A program made the position numbers and the translations under genes. A stretch of 64,000 nucleotides of DNA, taken from positions 1 through 64,000 of the forward strand of contig NZ_JAODLR010000009.1 in assembly GCF_025960875.1 (NCBI RefSeq), written 5' to 3'. Below are positions 18,421 to 27,398 of the stretch, piece by piece (position 1 is the stretch's first letter; each line of letters begins with the position of its first letter). The notes under the pieces were generated by a model, which saw only the letters and a list, made by a program, of their open reading frames with translations, made no database searches and had not been told where the DNA came from. This stretch comes from Crystallibacter permensis (GTDB lineage: Bacteria > Actinomycetota > Actinomycetes > Actinomycetales > Micrococcaceae).

Positions 18421-20107
18421 TCGTGCCTCCTGTTTCCTCGCCCGTGGCCGGCCGGGCCGGATGCAGCGGCAGCGACACGGTGAATACGGCGCCTTCCTCA
18501 TTGTCCACGGTCAGTTGCCCGCCCAATCTCTTTACGGCTTGGTGCACCAGGGCCAGGCCCACGCCGCGGCGCCTGCCGCCGTCGGCCTTGGAGCTGAAGC
18601 CAAGGCTGAAAATGTTTTCCAGTTCTGATTCCGGGATCCCCGGCCCGCTGTCGTGAACCTCGATCCATAATTCTTCGGAGGTGCTGAGGAAGTCTATCGA
18701 GACTTCCCGGTGCTCCGACCCGGAGACGGCGTCAAAGGCGTTATCGAGCAGGTTTCCAACAATGGTGACAAGCGCGGCCGGATCGAGGCCGGCGCGGGCA
18801 CCGGCGGGCACCGTCTCTGCGCCGAAGGCCGTGTCCGCCGTGATGTTGAGCTCGATGCCGCGCTCATTGGCCTGCGCTGCCTTGCCCACCAGCAACGCAG
18901 AGATGAAGGGTTCGTCGACGGCTGAGACCACCTTGTCGGTCAGCTGCTGCGACTGCTGCAGGTCGCGGGCCGCGAATTCGATCGCATCGGTGTCCTGGCC
19001 CAATTCGATCAGCGACACGATGGTGTGCAGCCGGTTGGAATGCTCGTGCGTCTGGGCCCGGAGCGCGTCGGTGAGGGTGCGCATGGACTCCAGCTCGCCG
19101 GCCAGGGACTGGACCTCGGTCCGGTCGCGCAAGGTCGCCACCGTCCCCAGCGGCGCGGCCGGCTTTGCTGCACGGCTTCCTGCCGCGGCACCGGCGGTCC
19201 GCGTCCGCTGCGGCGGCCGCACGGCAGGGTCCTGGCTGACCACCAGCACCTGGTCGTCGGTCACAAGCACCTCTTCCCGCGCAACGCGGCCGCTGAGCAG
19301 CAGCCCTTTCAAGGGCTCCGGGATCTTCAGGACGGCGATGTCCAGGGCGGGGCCGCCCGGCGGTCTGGGCGGCAGGTTCAGCAGCCGGGCTGCCTGGTCG
19401 TTGTAGAGCACCAGCTGTCCGCCGGGATCGACCAGTACCACGCCCTCACGGACCGAATGCAGGACCGAATCGTAGAAGATGAAAATTCTGGACAGCTGCT
19501 CCGGGCCCCAGCCCAAGGTGGCCCGGTTCAGGTAGCGGCTGAGGAGCCACGAGGCCACCGACGACGCCGCCATGACGGCCACGGCAGTGAGGATCACGAA
19601 GGGAAGCCGGGCAGCAATGGCCACCGAGACATTGGTGACCGTGACACCGGTGGCCACCATGCCATGGACCGTGCCGTCCTCGTCCTGGATCGGCACAATC
19701 GCCCGGACCGACGGGCCCAGCGTGCCGGCAACAGTTTCGGTCCAGATCTCGCCTCTGAGCGCCTGCTCGGTGCTGCCGATGTACGTTCTGCCTATCTCGG
19801 CGGGATCCGGATGGGTGAAGCGGGTGCCGTCGGGGGCCATGATCGTGATGAAGTCCACCGACGCATCGAGCATGATGTCGCGCGCATACGGCTGCAGGGC
19901 CGAGGTCGGATCGGGCGACTGGACCGTTTCGAGGACAAAGGGGCTGGCTGCGATGGTCACGGCGACGGAGCGCATGCGCTGCTCGGCGCGGCTGTAATTC
20001 TGGTCCCGCGCGTCGAGGAACAAAACCGTGGCCACCACTGCCGTCAGCACCGTCAGGAAAATGAGCTGGCCGGCGAATATCCGCGCCGCGAGGCTCCAGC
20101 TCTTCAT
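18413..20107 (-). CDS. CitA/DcuS-type sensor histidine kinase
   Basis: Encodes 564 aa. TM1 is at about residues 10-32, followed by an extracytoplasmic Cache-like sensor (~35-165), TM2 (~170-190), a PAS-like region (VREGVVLVDPGG onwards), a DcuS-type H-box with the phospho-acceptor His in QTHEHSNRLH, and a HATPase domain with NLLDNAFDAV, DSGPGIPE and GVGLALV boxes. AAAGGA precedes the ATG at 20107. Family members bind citrate, fumarate or malate outside the cell. A ~35-residue Arg/Ala/Pro-rich insert lies between PAS and H-box. Confidence 0.88.
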   Translation of the reverse strand: MKSWSLAARIFAGQLIFLTVLTAVVATVLFLDARDQNYSRAEQRMRSVAVTIAASPFVLETVQSPDPTSALQPYARDIMLDASVDFITIMAPDGTRFTHPDPAEIGRTYIGSTEQALRGEIWTETVAGTLGPSVRAIVPIQDEDGTVHGMVATGVTVTNVSVAIAARLPFVILTAVAVMAASSVASWLLSRYLNRATLGWGPEQLSRIFIFYDSVLHSVREGVVLVDPGGQLVLYNDQAARLLNLPPRPPGGPALDIAVLKIPEPLKGLLLSGRVAREEVLVTDDQVLVVSQDPAVRPPQRTRTAGAAAGSRAAKPAAPLGTVATLRDRTEVQSLAGELESMRTLTDALRAQTHEHSNRLHTIVSLIELGQDTDAIEFAARDLQQSQQLTDKVVSAVDEPFISALLVGKAAQANERGIELNITADTAFGAETVPAGARAGLDPAALVTIVGNLLDNAFDAVSGSEHREVSIDFLSTSEELWIEVHDSGPGIPESELENIFSLGFSSKADGGRRRGVGLALVHQAVKRLGGQLTVDNEEGAVFTVSLPLHPARPATGEETGGTNA

Positions 20108-20146
20108 GCGTTTTCCTTTCGGTCTGCGAACAGTATGAACGTAATG

Positions 20147-20166
20147 GTGATGACAGTCACTGTGAC
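20147..20166. promoter_or_regulatory. CRP/GlxR-like site in the kinase-dctA intergenic region
   Basis: GTGATGACAGTCAC (20147-20160) has the GTGA-N6-TCAC form recognised by CRP/GlxR regulators. It overlaps a second palindrome, GTCAC-T-GTGAC (20156-20166). It lies 65-85 bp upstream of the dctA ATG. Confidence 0.4.
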
Positions 20167-20231
20167 CGGCAACATGGTTTCGAACGCTCCGCCAGCCCCG
20201 GCGGCACCTCATCTTCCAAAAGGAGCAACCC

Positions 20232-21632
20232 ATGGCATCGACGCTGAAGGTTCCCCAGACTAAGCCAAAGCCCAAGAAGGACAAGACGCACTTTCTCTAC
20301 ATCGCGGTTATCGTAGCCGTTGTGCTCGGTGCCGTGATCGGGTTGGTTGCACCTGACTTCGCCCAGTCGCTCAAACCCATCGGCGCCGCGTTCATCGGAC
20401 TGATCAAGATGATGATCGCCCCGGTCATCTTCTGCACCATTGTGCTGGGCGTCGGTTCCATCGCCAAAGCCGCTACGGTCGGCAAGGTCGGCGGCATGGC
20501 CCTGGGCTACTTCATGATCATGTCCACCTTTGCCCTCGGGCTCGGCCTGGTCGTCGGCAACCTTATCCACCCGGGCGAGGGCCTGGATATCTCGGGCACC
20601 GGCTACGAGGTGGAAGCCACCGAGAGCCACGGCACCGTGGACTTCCTGCTGGGGATCATCCCCACGACCCTGCTGTCCTCGCTGACGGCAGGCAACATCC
20701 TGCAGACCCTGTTTGTCGCGTTGATCGTCGGCTTCGCACTGCAGAAGATGGGCCCTGCAGGCAAGCCGATCCTGCGCGGCATCGGGCACATCCAGACGCT
20801 GGTATTCCGCATCCTCATCATGGTGATGTGGCTGGCCCCGATCGGTGCTTTCGGCGCCATTGCAGCAGTGGTCGGCGCCACCGGGGTCCAGGCCATCATT
20901 AGCATGGCCACCCTCATGATCGGTTTCTACATCACCTGTATCCTCTTCATTGCCGTGGTGCTGGGCCTGATCCTGAAGCTGTGCACCGGAGTCAATATCT
21001 TCAAGCTGATGAAGTACCTCGGCCGCGAGTACCTGCTGATCTTCTCCACTTCGTCTTCCGAGGCCGCGCTGCCCCGCCTGATCGCAAAGATGGAACACCT
21101 GGGCGTTTCCAAGCCCGTGGTCGGCGTGACGGTTCCTACCGGCTACTCCTTCAACCTGGACGGCACCGCAATCTACCTGACCATGGCAGCGCTCTTTGTG
21201 GCCACAGCGATGGGCAAGCCGCTTGAGCTCGGGGAGCAGATCTCGCTGCTGGTCTTCATGATCATCGCTTCCAAGGGTGCTGCCGGTGTTACCGGTGCCG
21301 GCCTGGCGACCCTTGCCGGCGGCCTGCAGAGCCACCGGCCGGACCTGGTCGACGGCGTGGGTCTCATCGTCGGCATCGACCGCTTCATGTCCGAAGCCCG
21401 CGCCCTGACCAACTTCACCGGCAACGCCGTGGCCACCGTGCTGATCGGCACCTGGACGAAGGAAATCGACCGCCCCCGAGTGGACGAGGTCCTGGCCGGA
21501 CGGATTCCCTTCGACGAAGAGACGATGAACGCCGACCACGCGTCGGAGGAAATCGCCGAGGACGTTCCGGAGCCCGTCCGCGAGATCGTTGCACCGGCAC
21601 GCGACTCAGAGCTGGCGGCCTCCCGCCAGTAG
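20232..21632 (+). CDS. dctA: DctA-type C4-dicarboxylate:cation symporter
   Basis: Encodes 466 aa of the DAACS family. Eight or so membrane segments are visible from residue ~20, with the hairpin/serine-rich stretch FSTSSSEAALP and the substrate/cation motif PTGYSFNLDGTAIYLTMAA. It imports succinate, fumarate or malate with protons or Na+. AAAAGGAG precedes the ATG. It is divergent from a CitA/CitB-like two-component pair, the usual arrangement for regulated C4-acid uptake. The C-terminal ~40 residues are acidic and cytoplasmic. Confidence 0.9.
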   Translation: MASTLKVPQTKPKPKKDKTHFLYIAVIVAVVLGAVIGLVAPDFAQSLKPIGAAFIGLIKMMIAPVIFCTIVLGVGSIAKAATVGKVGGMALGYFMIMSTFALGLGLVVGNLIHPGEGLDISGTGYEVEATESHGTVDFLLGIIPTTLLSSLTAGNILQTLFVALIVGFALQKMGPAGKPILRGIGHIQTLVFRILIMVMWLAPIGAFGAIAAVVGATGVQAIISMATLMIGFYITCILFIAVVLGLILKLCTGVNIFKLMKYLGREYLLIFSTSSSEAALPRLIAKMEHLGVSKPVVGVTVPTGYSFNLDGTAIYLTMAALFVATAMGKPLELGEQISLLVFMIIASKGAAGVTGAGLATLAGGLQSHRPDLVDGVGLIVGIDRFMSEARALTNFTGNAVATVLIGTWTKEIDRPRVDEVLAGRIPFDEETMNADHASEEIAEDVPEPVREIVAPARDSELAASRQ

Positions 21633-21671
21633 TTCTGCCTCACAGAGCCCGCGACCTGGGTTTCGTCCACG

Positions 21672-21706
21672 ACGGCGGTACGTGCCTTCCCGGCGCGTGC
21701 CGCCGT
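21672..21706 (+). terminator. Hairpin after dctA, probable terminator
   Basis: A 15-bp stem (21672-21686 with 21692-21706, two G-U pairs) closes a 5-nt loop 39 nt past the dctA stop and is followed by GTGTTT. The rest of the 264-nt gap to parA has no gene that I can support. Confidence 0.6.
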
Positions 21707-21896
21707 AGGTGTTTCGCCGTCGGGTCCAGGCAATCCGGCCGTTCCCACAAGGGTTGGAGGGTGTAAACCTTAGACCTCTACTTGAAGCTAAAGGCTCGCC
21801 GGTGACGCATGGCATATTCGGGAAATGACAGCATCGTGACTGTAACCTTGTCTGGAAGAAGAACAGCCGCGAAACGATGGAAGCTGGGATAGATAC

Positions 21897-22784
21897 GTGA
21901 GTAGCGAACAGGGTTCGACGACTCTGCAGGAAGCGGAAGACGCGGTCATGGGCCCCACCGGCCGGCCGCTCACTGAATTTCCCGAGCCACCCGTGCTGAC
22001 TTCACACGGACCTGCCCGGATCATCGCCATGGTCAACCAGAAGGGCGGCGTGGGCAAGACCACGTCGACCATCAATCTGGGCGCCGCGCTGGCCGAGGCC
22101 GGACGGCGTGTCCTGCTGGTGGATTTCGATCCCCAGGGAGCCCTTTCCGCCGGGCTGGGCACCAATCCGCACGAACTGGACCTCACCGTTTACAACGTGC
22201 TCATGGACCGCAAGGCGGACATCCAGGAAGCCATCCAGAGCACCGACTTCGAAAACATCGATCTCCTGCCGGCCAACATCGACCTCTCCGCGGCGGAAGT
22301 CCAGTTGGTCAACGAGGTCGCCCGTGAACAGGTACTGGACCGGGCGCTGCGCAAGGTCGAAGACGATTACGACGTCATCCTGATCGACTGCCAGCCCTCG
22401 CTGGGCCTCCTCACCGTCAATGCCCTCACCGCCGCCCACGGCGTGATCATTCCGCTGATCTGTGAGTTCTTCGCCCTGCGGGCCGTGGCACTGCTGGTGG
22501 AGACCATCGAGAAGGTCCAGGACCGGCTGAACCCGCGCCTGCAGATCGACGGCGTGCTCGCCACCATGTATGACGCCCGCACCCTGCATAGCCGCGAAGT
22601 CATCGGCCGGCTGCTGGAGGCCTTCGGCGACAAAGTCTTCGAGACCGTCATCAAGCGCACCATCAAATTTGCCGACGCCACGGTGGCCGCGGAGCCGATC
22701 ACTACCTATGCCGGCAACCACGCGGGGGCCGGGGCCTACCGCCAGCTGGCCAAGGAGCTGATCGCCCGCGGCGGCGCACCCTGA
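21897..22784 (+). CDS. ParA-family ATPase next to scpAB (PldP/Soj-like)
   Basis: Encodes 295 aa. The deviant Walker A motif KGGVGKTTSTINLG is at about residues 49-60, with Walker A' VDFDPQGALSAGLG and Walker B VILIDCQPSLGLLTV. The N-terminal ~40 residues are an extension. No parB is adjacent; instead scpA starts on its last base. The same orphan ParA-scpA-scpB order occurs in corynebacteria (PldP) and mycobacteria (Rv1708). A role in chromosome organisation or septum placement is inferred. No good Shine-Dalgarno precedes the GTG. Confidence 0.88.
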   Translation: MSSEQGSTTLQEAEDAVMGPTGRPLTEFPEPPVLTSHGPARIIAMVNQKGGVGKTTSTINLGAALAEAGRRVLLVDFDPQGALSAGLGTNPHELDLTVYNVLMDRKADIQEAIQSTDFENIDLLPANIDLSAAEVQLVNEVAREQVLDRALRKVEDDYDVILIDCQPSLGLLTVNALTAAHGVIIPLICEFFALRAVALLVETIEKVQDRLNPRLQIDGVLATMYDARTLHSREVIGRLLEAFGDKVFETVIKRTIKFADATVAAEPITTYAGNHAGAGAYRQLAKELIARGGAP

Positions 22785-23704
22785 TGACTGACGCGGGACC
22801 GGCGGCGGAAGCGCCGACGGAACCGCAGGCCGAAGGCCGCCCCGGTTTCGAAGTCCGGCTGGACAATTTCACCGGCCCCTTCGACCTGCTGTTGGGCCTC
22901 ATCTCCAAGCATGAGATGGATATCACCGAGGTCGCACTGGCCCGGGTCACGGACGAGTTCATTTCCTACATTCGGCGCCTGCGTGAGTCCGGCCAGGACT
23001 GGGTGCTGGACGAAGCCAGCGAATTCCTGGTCATCGCTGCGACCCTGCTGGATCTCAAGGCAGCACGGTTGCTGCCTACCGGCGAAGTGGAAGACGACGA
23101 AGACATCGCCCTGCTCGAAGCCAGGGACCTGCTCTTTGCCCGACTGCTGCAGTACAAGGCGTTCAAACAGATCGCGGCGCTCATGGGCCGCCGGCTTGAA
23201 GAGGAAGCCGCCCGCTACCCGCGCCAGGTCAGCCTGGAGCCGCAGTTCGCCGCGCTGCTTCCTGAGTTAATCTGGCGGACGTCCCTGGCGGACTTCGCCA
23301 AACTGGCGGCCAAGGCGTTGGAGCCGAAAGCGCCAAAGCCCATGGAGGTGGGGCTGGCGCACCTGCATGCTCCTGCCGTCAGCGTGAAGGAGCAGGCCGC
23401 GATCATCGCGGAGCGGCTCCAAGACGGCGGGCCGCTGTCCTTCGGGGCGTTGACGGCGGATGCTGCCGACACAACAGTGGTGGTAGCCCGCTTCCTGGCC
23501 CTGCTGGAAATGTTCCGCGACGCAGTCATCGCCTTTGACCAGGCGTCGCCGCTGGGGGATCTGACAGTGCGCTGGACGGGCCCCGAACGGGACTGGAGCA
23601 CCGAACGGCTCAGCGAGGAATACGAAGACGTGCCGGTGCCCGCGGCCGTCCCCGGGGACGGGCCCGAGCCCGCCGAGGCCGGAGAGGAGGGGCACGATGA
23701 CTGA
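22784..23704 (+). CDS. scpA: Segregation and condensation protein A (kleisin)
   Basis: Encodes 306 aa. The kleisin N-domain begins RLDNFTGPFDLLLGLISKHEMDITEVALARVTDEF, the classic ScpA signature that binds the SMC neck. VIAATLLDLKAARLLP follows. The C-terminal winged-helix part (SFGALTADAADTTVVVARFLALLEMFRD) binds the SMC head. The start overlaps the parA stop by one base and the end overlaps scpB by 8 nt. It bridges SMC with ScpB to condense the chromosome. Confidence 0.93.
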   Translation: MTDAGPAAEAPTEPQAEGRPGFEVRLDNFTGPFDLLLGLISKHEMDITEVALARVTDEFISYIRRLRESGQDWVLDEASEFLVIAATLLDLKAARLLPTGEVEDDEDIALLEARDLLFARLLQYKAFKQIAALMGRRLEEEAARYPRQVSLEPQFAALLPELIWRTSLADFAKLAAKALEPKAPKPMEVGLAHLHAPAVSVKEQAAIIAERLQDGGPLSFGALTADAADTTVVVARFLALLEMFRDAVIAFDQASPLGDLTVRWTGPERDWSTERLSEEYEDVPVPAAVPGDGPEPAEAGEEGHDD

Positions 23705-24329
23705 CGGAGCCGACGCCGCGCCGCTGCCCGCAGACGAATCCGGCGCGGATCTGCACTCCCTCCCCGGCGGGCCTCGTGCTGCCCTTGAAGCGGTACTGAT
23801 GGTCATCGACGAGCCGGCCACCGACGTCGAACTTGCCACCGCCCTGGACCTGCCGGTAGCCGCAGTCCGGACGCTGCTGGAGGAGCTCCAAAGGGATTAC
23901 GACGGCGGGAGCTCACCTGACGACGCACCCCGGGGCTTCGAACTGCGCAGCATTGCCGGCGGCTGGCGGATCTTCTCACGCAGTGATTTTGCCGACATCG
24001 TATCCGGCTTCATTCTGGAGGGGCAGACTGCCCGTTTGACCCAAGCTGCGTTGGAGACGCTGGCCGTGATTGCCTACCGCCAGCCAGTGTCCAGGGCGCG
24101 GGTTTCGGCCATCCGCGGAGTGAATGTGGATTCGGTGGTGCGGACCCTCGTCCAGCGTGGTCTGATTGAGGATGCGGGCACGGATCCGGAGACAGGAGGC
24201 CTCCTGTACCGGACCACCTCGTATTTTCTGGAAAGATTGGGTATAGGAAATGTTTCCGAGCTGCCCAAACTGGCCCCGCACCTGCCGGGCCTGGAAAATT
24301 TGGCAGACATCGACGATTCCGATATTTAA
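23697..24329 (+). CDS. scpB: Segregation and condensation protein B
   Basis: Encodes 210 aa with two winged-helix domains: ALEAVLMVIDEPATDVELATAL in the first and QAALETLAVIAYRQPVSRARVSAIRGVN in the second, followed by the family motif LIEDAGTDPETGGLLYRTT. It dimerises and binds ScpA in the SMC complex. The ATG lies inside the scpA end (8-nt overlap) and has GGAGAGGAGG just upstream. Confidence 0.93.
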   Translation: MTDGADAAPLPADESGADLHSLPGGPRAALEAVLMVIDEPATDVELATALDLPVAAVRTLLEELQRDYDGGSSPDDAPRGFELRSIAGGWRIFSRSDFADIVSGFILEGQTARLTQAALETLAVIAYRQPVSRARVSAIRGVNVDSVVRTLVQRGLIEDAGTDPETGGLLYRTTSYFLERLGIGNVSELPKLAPHLPGLENLADIDDSDI

Positions 24330-24360
24330 GACTGACTATCGCTAGTTCTAAGGACAGACC

Positions 24361-25449
24361 ATGACACAGGCGCCCCGATCCGGTTCCGGCCGCAACAATC
24401 CACGCGGCGGCGGCAAGGGCCCCCGGCAGTCAGGCAAACCCGGCGGCGGTTTCTCCGGCGGCGCCGGCAAGGGCCGCCCCGGGAAGTCCTTCGGCAAGCC
24501 GCAGGACGGACCCCAGGCAGGCAAGCCGCGTCCCGGACAGTCGGCCGGCGCTAAGCCGGGCGCAGCCGCAGGCCGCAAGCCGGGCCCCAACACCGCGTCC
24601 GGCGGGCCGCGTCCCTACGGCAAGGAGCGTTTCGGCCAGAACCTCGGTCCGGTGAACAGCCGCCCGAAGAAGGCCAAGACGCCCAGGACCGGACACGGCG
24701 AGACTTCCGATCTGCATGATCCGCAGGGCGTGCGGCTGCAGAAGGTGCTCGCCGGTGCCGGCGTTGCCTCGCGCCGCGTGTGCGAAGACATGATCGAGGC
24801 CGGCCGCGTGGAGGTCGACGGCGTTGTCGTCACCGAGCTCGGCGTCCGGGTAGACCCCGCCACGGCAGTTATCCACGTGGACGGGATGCGGATCCAGACC
24901 GACGAGTCGCTGGTGTACTACGTCTTCAACAAGCCCAAGGGTGTCGTCTCGACCATGGAGGATCCGGAAGGCCGCCCCTGCGTCAGCGATTACCTGAAGA
25001 AGAACAAGGACCAGCGCCTGTTCCATGTGGGCCGGCTGGACCAGGCCACCGAGGGTCTGCTGCTGCTGACCAACGACGGCGAACTTTCCAACCGCCTGAC
25101 CCACCCGTCCTACGAGGTACCCAAGACCTATCTGGTCCAGGTGCGCGGCCCGATGGCCCACGGCATCGGCGCCCAGATGAAGAACGGCATCGAGCTCGAG
25201 GACGGCGTGGCCAAGGTGGATTCCTTCCGGCTGGTGGATTCGACACCGGGCCACGTTCTGGTGGAAGTTGTGCTGCACTCGGGCAAGAACAGGATTGTGC
25301 GCCGGCTTTTCGACGCCGTCGGACATCCGGTGGTGCGGCTGGTCCGCACCCAGGTGGGCCCGATCAGGCTGAACGACCAGCGGCAGGGCACCATCCGCGC
25401 CCTGGGCAGGACGGAAATCGGTCACCTGCTGGCAACGGTAGGGATGTAG
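24361..25449 (+). CDS. rluB: 23S rRNA pseudouridine synthase, RluB type
   Basis: Encodes 362 aa. Residues 1-~115 are a Gly/Pro/Lys/Arg-rich disordered extension. An S4 domain (GVRLQKVLAGAGVASRRVCEDMIEAGRV) follows, then the catalytic domain with the active-site Asp in HVGRLDQATEGLLLLTNDG, and the C-terminal SGKNRIVRRLFDAVGHPV segment. It is expected to modify helix 89 of 23S rRNA. The basic extension is longer than in most bacteria and may aid RNA binding. Synteny with scpB and cmk matches other actinobacteria. Confidence 0.92.
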   Translation: MTQAPRSGSGRNNPRGGGKGPRQSGKPGGGFSGGAGKGRPGKSFGKPQDGPQAGKPRPGQSAGAKPGAAAGRKPGPNTASGGPRPYGKERFGQNLGPVNSRPKKAKTPRTGHGETSDLHDPQGVRLQKVLAGAGVASRRVCEDMIEAGRVEVDGVVVTELGVRVDPATAVIHVDGMRIQTDESLVYYVFNKPKGVVSTMEDPEGRPCVSDYLKKNKDQRLFHVGRLDQATEGLLLLTNDGELSNRLTHPSYEVPKTYLVQVRGPMAHGIGAQMKNGIELEDGVAKVDSFRLVDSTPGHVLVEVVLHSGKNRIVRRLFDAVGHPVVRLVRTQVGPIRLNDQRQGTIRALGRTEIGHLLATVGM

Positions 25450-25452
25450 AGC

Positions 25453-26571
25453 TTGAACCCTGCACACCTACAGGCCACCCATCTCTCGGGTCCGGTTCTG
25501 GTTATCGGCACCGGTCTGCTCGGCGCCAGCATCGGACTCGGTCTGCGCGCCCGCGCCGTCGACGTCGTCCTTTCGGATCCCTCGCCCTCGGCACAGGCCG
25601 TGGCCCAGGACATCGGCGCCGGACGGGCACTGGAGCCGGGGGAGGAGCTGTCCCCGCAGCTTGTCGTCGTCGCGTCCCCTCCGGACGTGACCGCGCGGGT
25701 GGTCTCGCAGGCGTTGCGGGACTACCCGTCCGCCGTCGTCGTTGATATTGCCAGCGTCAAGGCCTCCGTACTGACCGAGCTGCAGCAGGACCAGGCGCTG
25801 GAACCCGCGGATCTTGCGCGTTATATCGGCACGCATCCGATGGCGGGACGGGAGAAGTCGGGGCCGGTGGCGGCCCGCGGCGAGCTCTTCACGTCCATGC
25901 CGTGGGTACTGTGCCCCAACGAACAGACCAACGCCGTCGCCGTGAAGACGGCGCAGGCGCTGGCCATTGATCTTGGCGCGGTGGTCTCGAAGATGTCCGT
26001 GGATGAACATGATGCCTCGGTGGCACTGATCTCGCACCTGCCGCAGGTGATGTCCTCGCTGCTGGCCAGCCGGCTGCAGGACACCGAACCGCATGCCCTG
26101 TCCCTTGCCGGGCAGGGGCTGCGTGATGTCACCCGCATCGCCGCGAGCGACCCTGCCCTCTGGGTGCAGATCCTGGGCGCCAACGCCGCGAAGCTGGTCA
26201 AGATCCTCTACGGCGTGCGTGAGGACCTGAACCGGCTGATCGGCACTCTGGAGCATCCGGAGGCTACCGGTGCGCGGCTGGACTTGGCGCAGCTGATCAG
26301 CGAAGGCAACGCAGGCCAGGCCCGGATACCGGGCAAGCACGGCGCGCCGCCGCAGTCATTCGCCTGGCTGACAGTGCTGGTTGATGACCGGCCCGGGCAG
26401 ATTGCACAGCTGCTGACGGAAATCGGCGCGGTGGGCATCAACCTGGAGGATCTGCGGCTGGACCACTCTTCCGGGCAGGATGTGGGCATGGTGGAGATTT
26501 CCGTTCTGCCCAGCAGGCGGCAGGAACTGATCGACTACTTGGATTCGCACGGATGGAAGGTACTGCAATGA
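25453..26571 (+). CDS. tyrA: Prephenate dehydrogenase with ACT domain
   Basis: Encodes 372 aa; oxidatively decarboxylates prephenate to 4-hydroxyphenylpyruvate for tyrosine. The NAD-binding motif VIGTGLLGASIGLGLRA is near the N-terminus and the catalytic His region is IGTHPMAGREKSG. The C-terminal ~75 residues are an ACT domain (LTVLVDDRPGQIAQLLTEIG), which usually gives tyrosine feedback. The start is a TTG 3 nt after the rluB stop; no ATG is available before the Rossmann motif. Its stop overlaps the cmk start (ATGA). Confidence 0.9.
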   Translation: MNPAHLQATHLSGPVLVIGTGLLGASIGLGLRARAVDVVLSDPSPSAQAVAQDIGAGRALEPGEELSPQLVVVASPPDVTARVVSQALRDYPSAVVVDIASVKASVLTELQQDQALEPADLARYIGTHPMAGREKSGPVAARGELFTSMPWVLCPNEQTNAVAVKTAQALAIDLGAVVSKMSVDEHDASVALISHLPQVMSSLLASRLQDTEPHALSLAGQGLRDVTRIAASDPALWVQILGANAAKLVKILYGVREDLNRLIGTLEHPEATGARLDLAQLISEGNAGQARIPGKHGAPPQSFAWLTVLVDDRPGQIAQLLTEIGAVGINLEDLRLDHSSGQDVGMVEISVLPSRRQELIDYLDSHGWKVLQ

Positions 26572-27272
26572 GCTCGGCAGCTACGGATATGAGGCACTAC
26601 CGGCTGGGGAAACCACTGGTGGTGGCCATCGACGGGCCGTCCGGTTCGGGCAAATCCAGCGTCAGCCGGGAAACTGCCCGCCGGTTGCATGCCGCGTACT
26701 TGGACACGGGCGCCATGTACCGTGCGGTGACCTGGCATTGCCTCGATACCGGTGTGGACCTGCAGGAAGCCGCCTCCGTCGAGAAGGCCAGCCGTGAAGT
26801 GGACCTGAAGATTAGTACCGATCCGGACCATGAACTCGTCAGCGTGGGCGGCACGGATGTGACCTTGGCCATCCGTGAGCCCAGCATCTCCTCGGCGGTC
26901 AGCGCCGTGGCCACCACGCTGGGTGCCAGGGCCGAGCTCATCCGCCGCCAGCAGCAGATCATCGCGGATTCAGGGCGGCGGATCGTTGCCGAAGGCCGTG
27001 ACATAACCACCGTGGTAGCCCCGGACGCCGAGGCCCGCATCCTGCTCACCGCCAGCGAGGAAGCCCGGCTGCGCCGCCGCGGTATCCAGCTCGGCGGAAC
27101 CCAGAGCGAATCGCAGCTGCAGGAACAGGTACTGAACCGGGACGCGAAGGACTCGACCGTGGTGAACTTCCATGAAGCCGCCGACGGCGTGTTCACGGTG
27201 GATTCCTCCGACCTGGACTTCGAGGAAACCGTCGAGGCTGTCCTTGCCGCGGTCCGCAGCGCCGCGCACTGA
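26568..27272 (+). CDS. cmk: Cytidylate kinase
   Basis: Encodes 234 aa; phosphorylates CMP/dCMP. The P-loop GPSGSGKSS is at residues 23-31, followed by YLDTGAMYRAVTWHCLD (CMP-binding). The GRDITTVVAPDAEARILLTAS segment carries the conserved arginine. The ATG at 26568 overlaps the tyrA stop, and an in-frame upstream ATG at 26553 is less likely. It directly precedes der, as in mycobacteria. Confidence 0.95.
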   Translation: MSSAATDMRHYRLGKPLVVAIDGPSGSGKSSVSRETARRLHAAYLDTGAMYRAVTWHCLDTGVDLQEAASVEKASREVDLKISTDPDHELVSVGGTDVTLAIREPSISSAVSAVATTLGARAELIRRQQQIIADSGRRIVAEGRDITTVVAPDAEARILLTASEEARLRRRGIQLGGTQSESQLQEQVLNRDAKDSTVVNFHEAADGVFTVDSSDLDFEETVEAVLAAVRSAAH

Positions 27273-27398
27273 CCTACCCTAAAACCGGTCCTAACGGCAG
27301 CCCTGCGGACATATACCGTCACGGTTGAATCTGCCAGCGTGTTTCAATGGACACTGCGGCAGAACCGATCTACATGCATTAACAGAAGGACAGCGACC

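Noticed and set aside
21897-24329. Plasmid-type partition system
   Set aside because: The ParA gene is fused into an operon with scpA and scpB, not parB, and matches chromosomal synteny.
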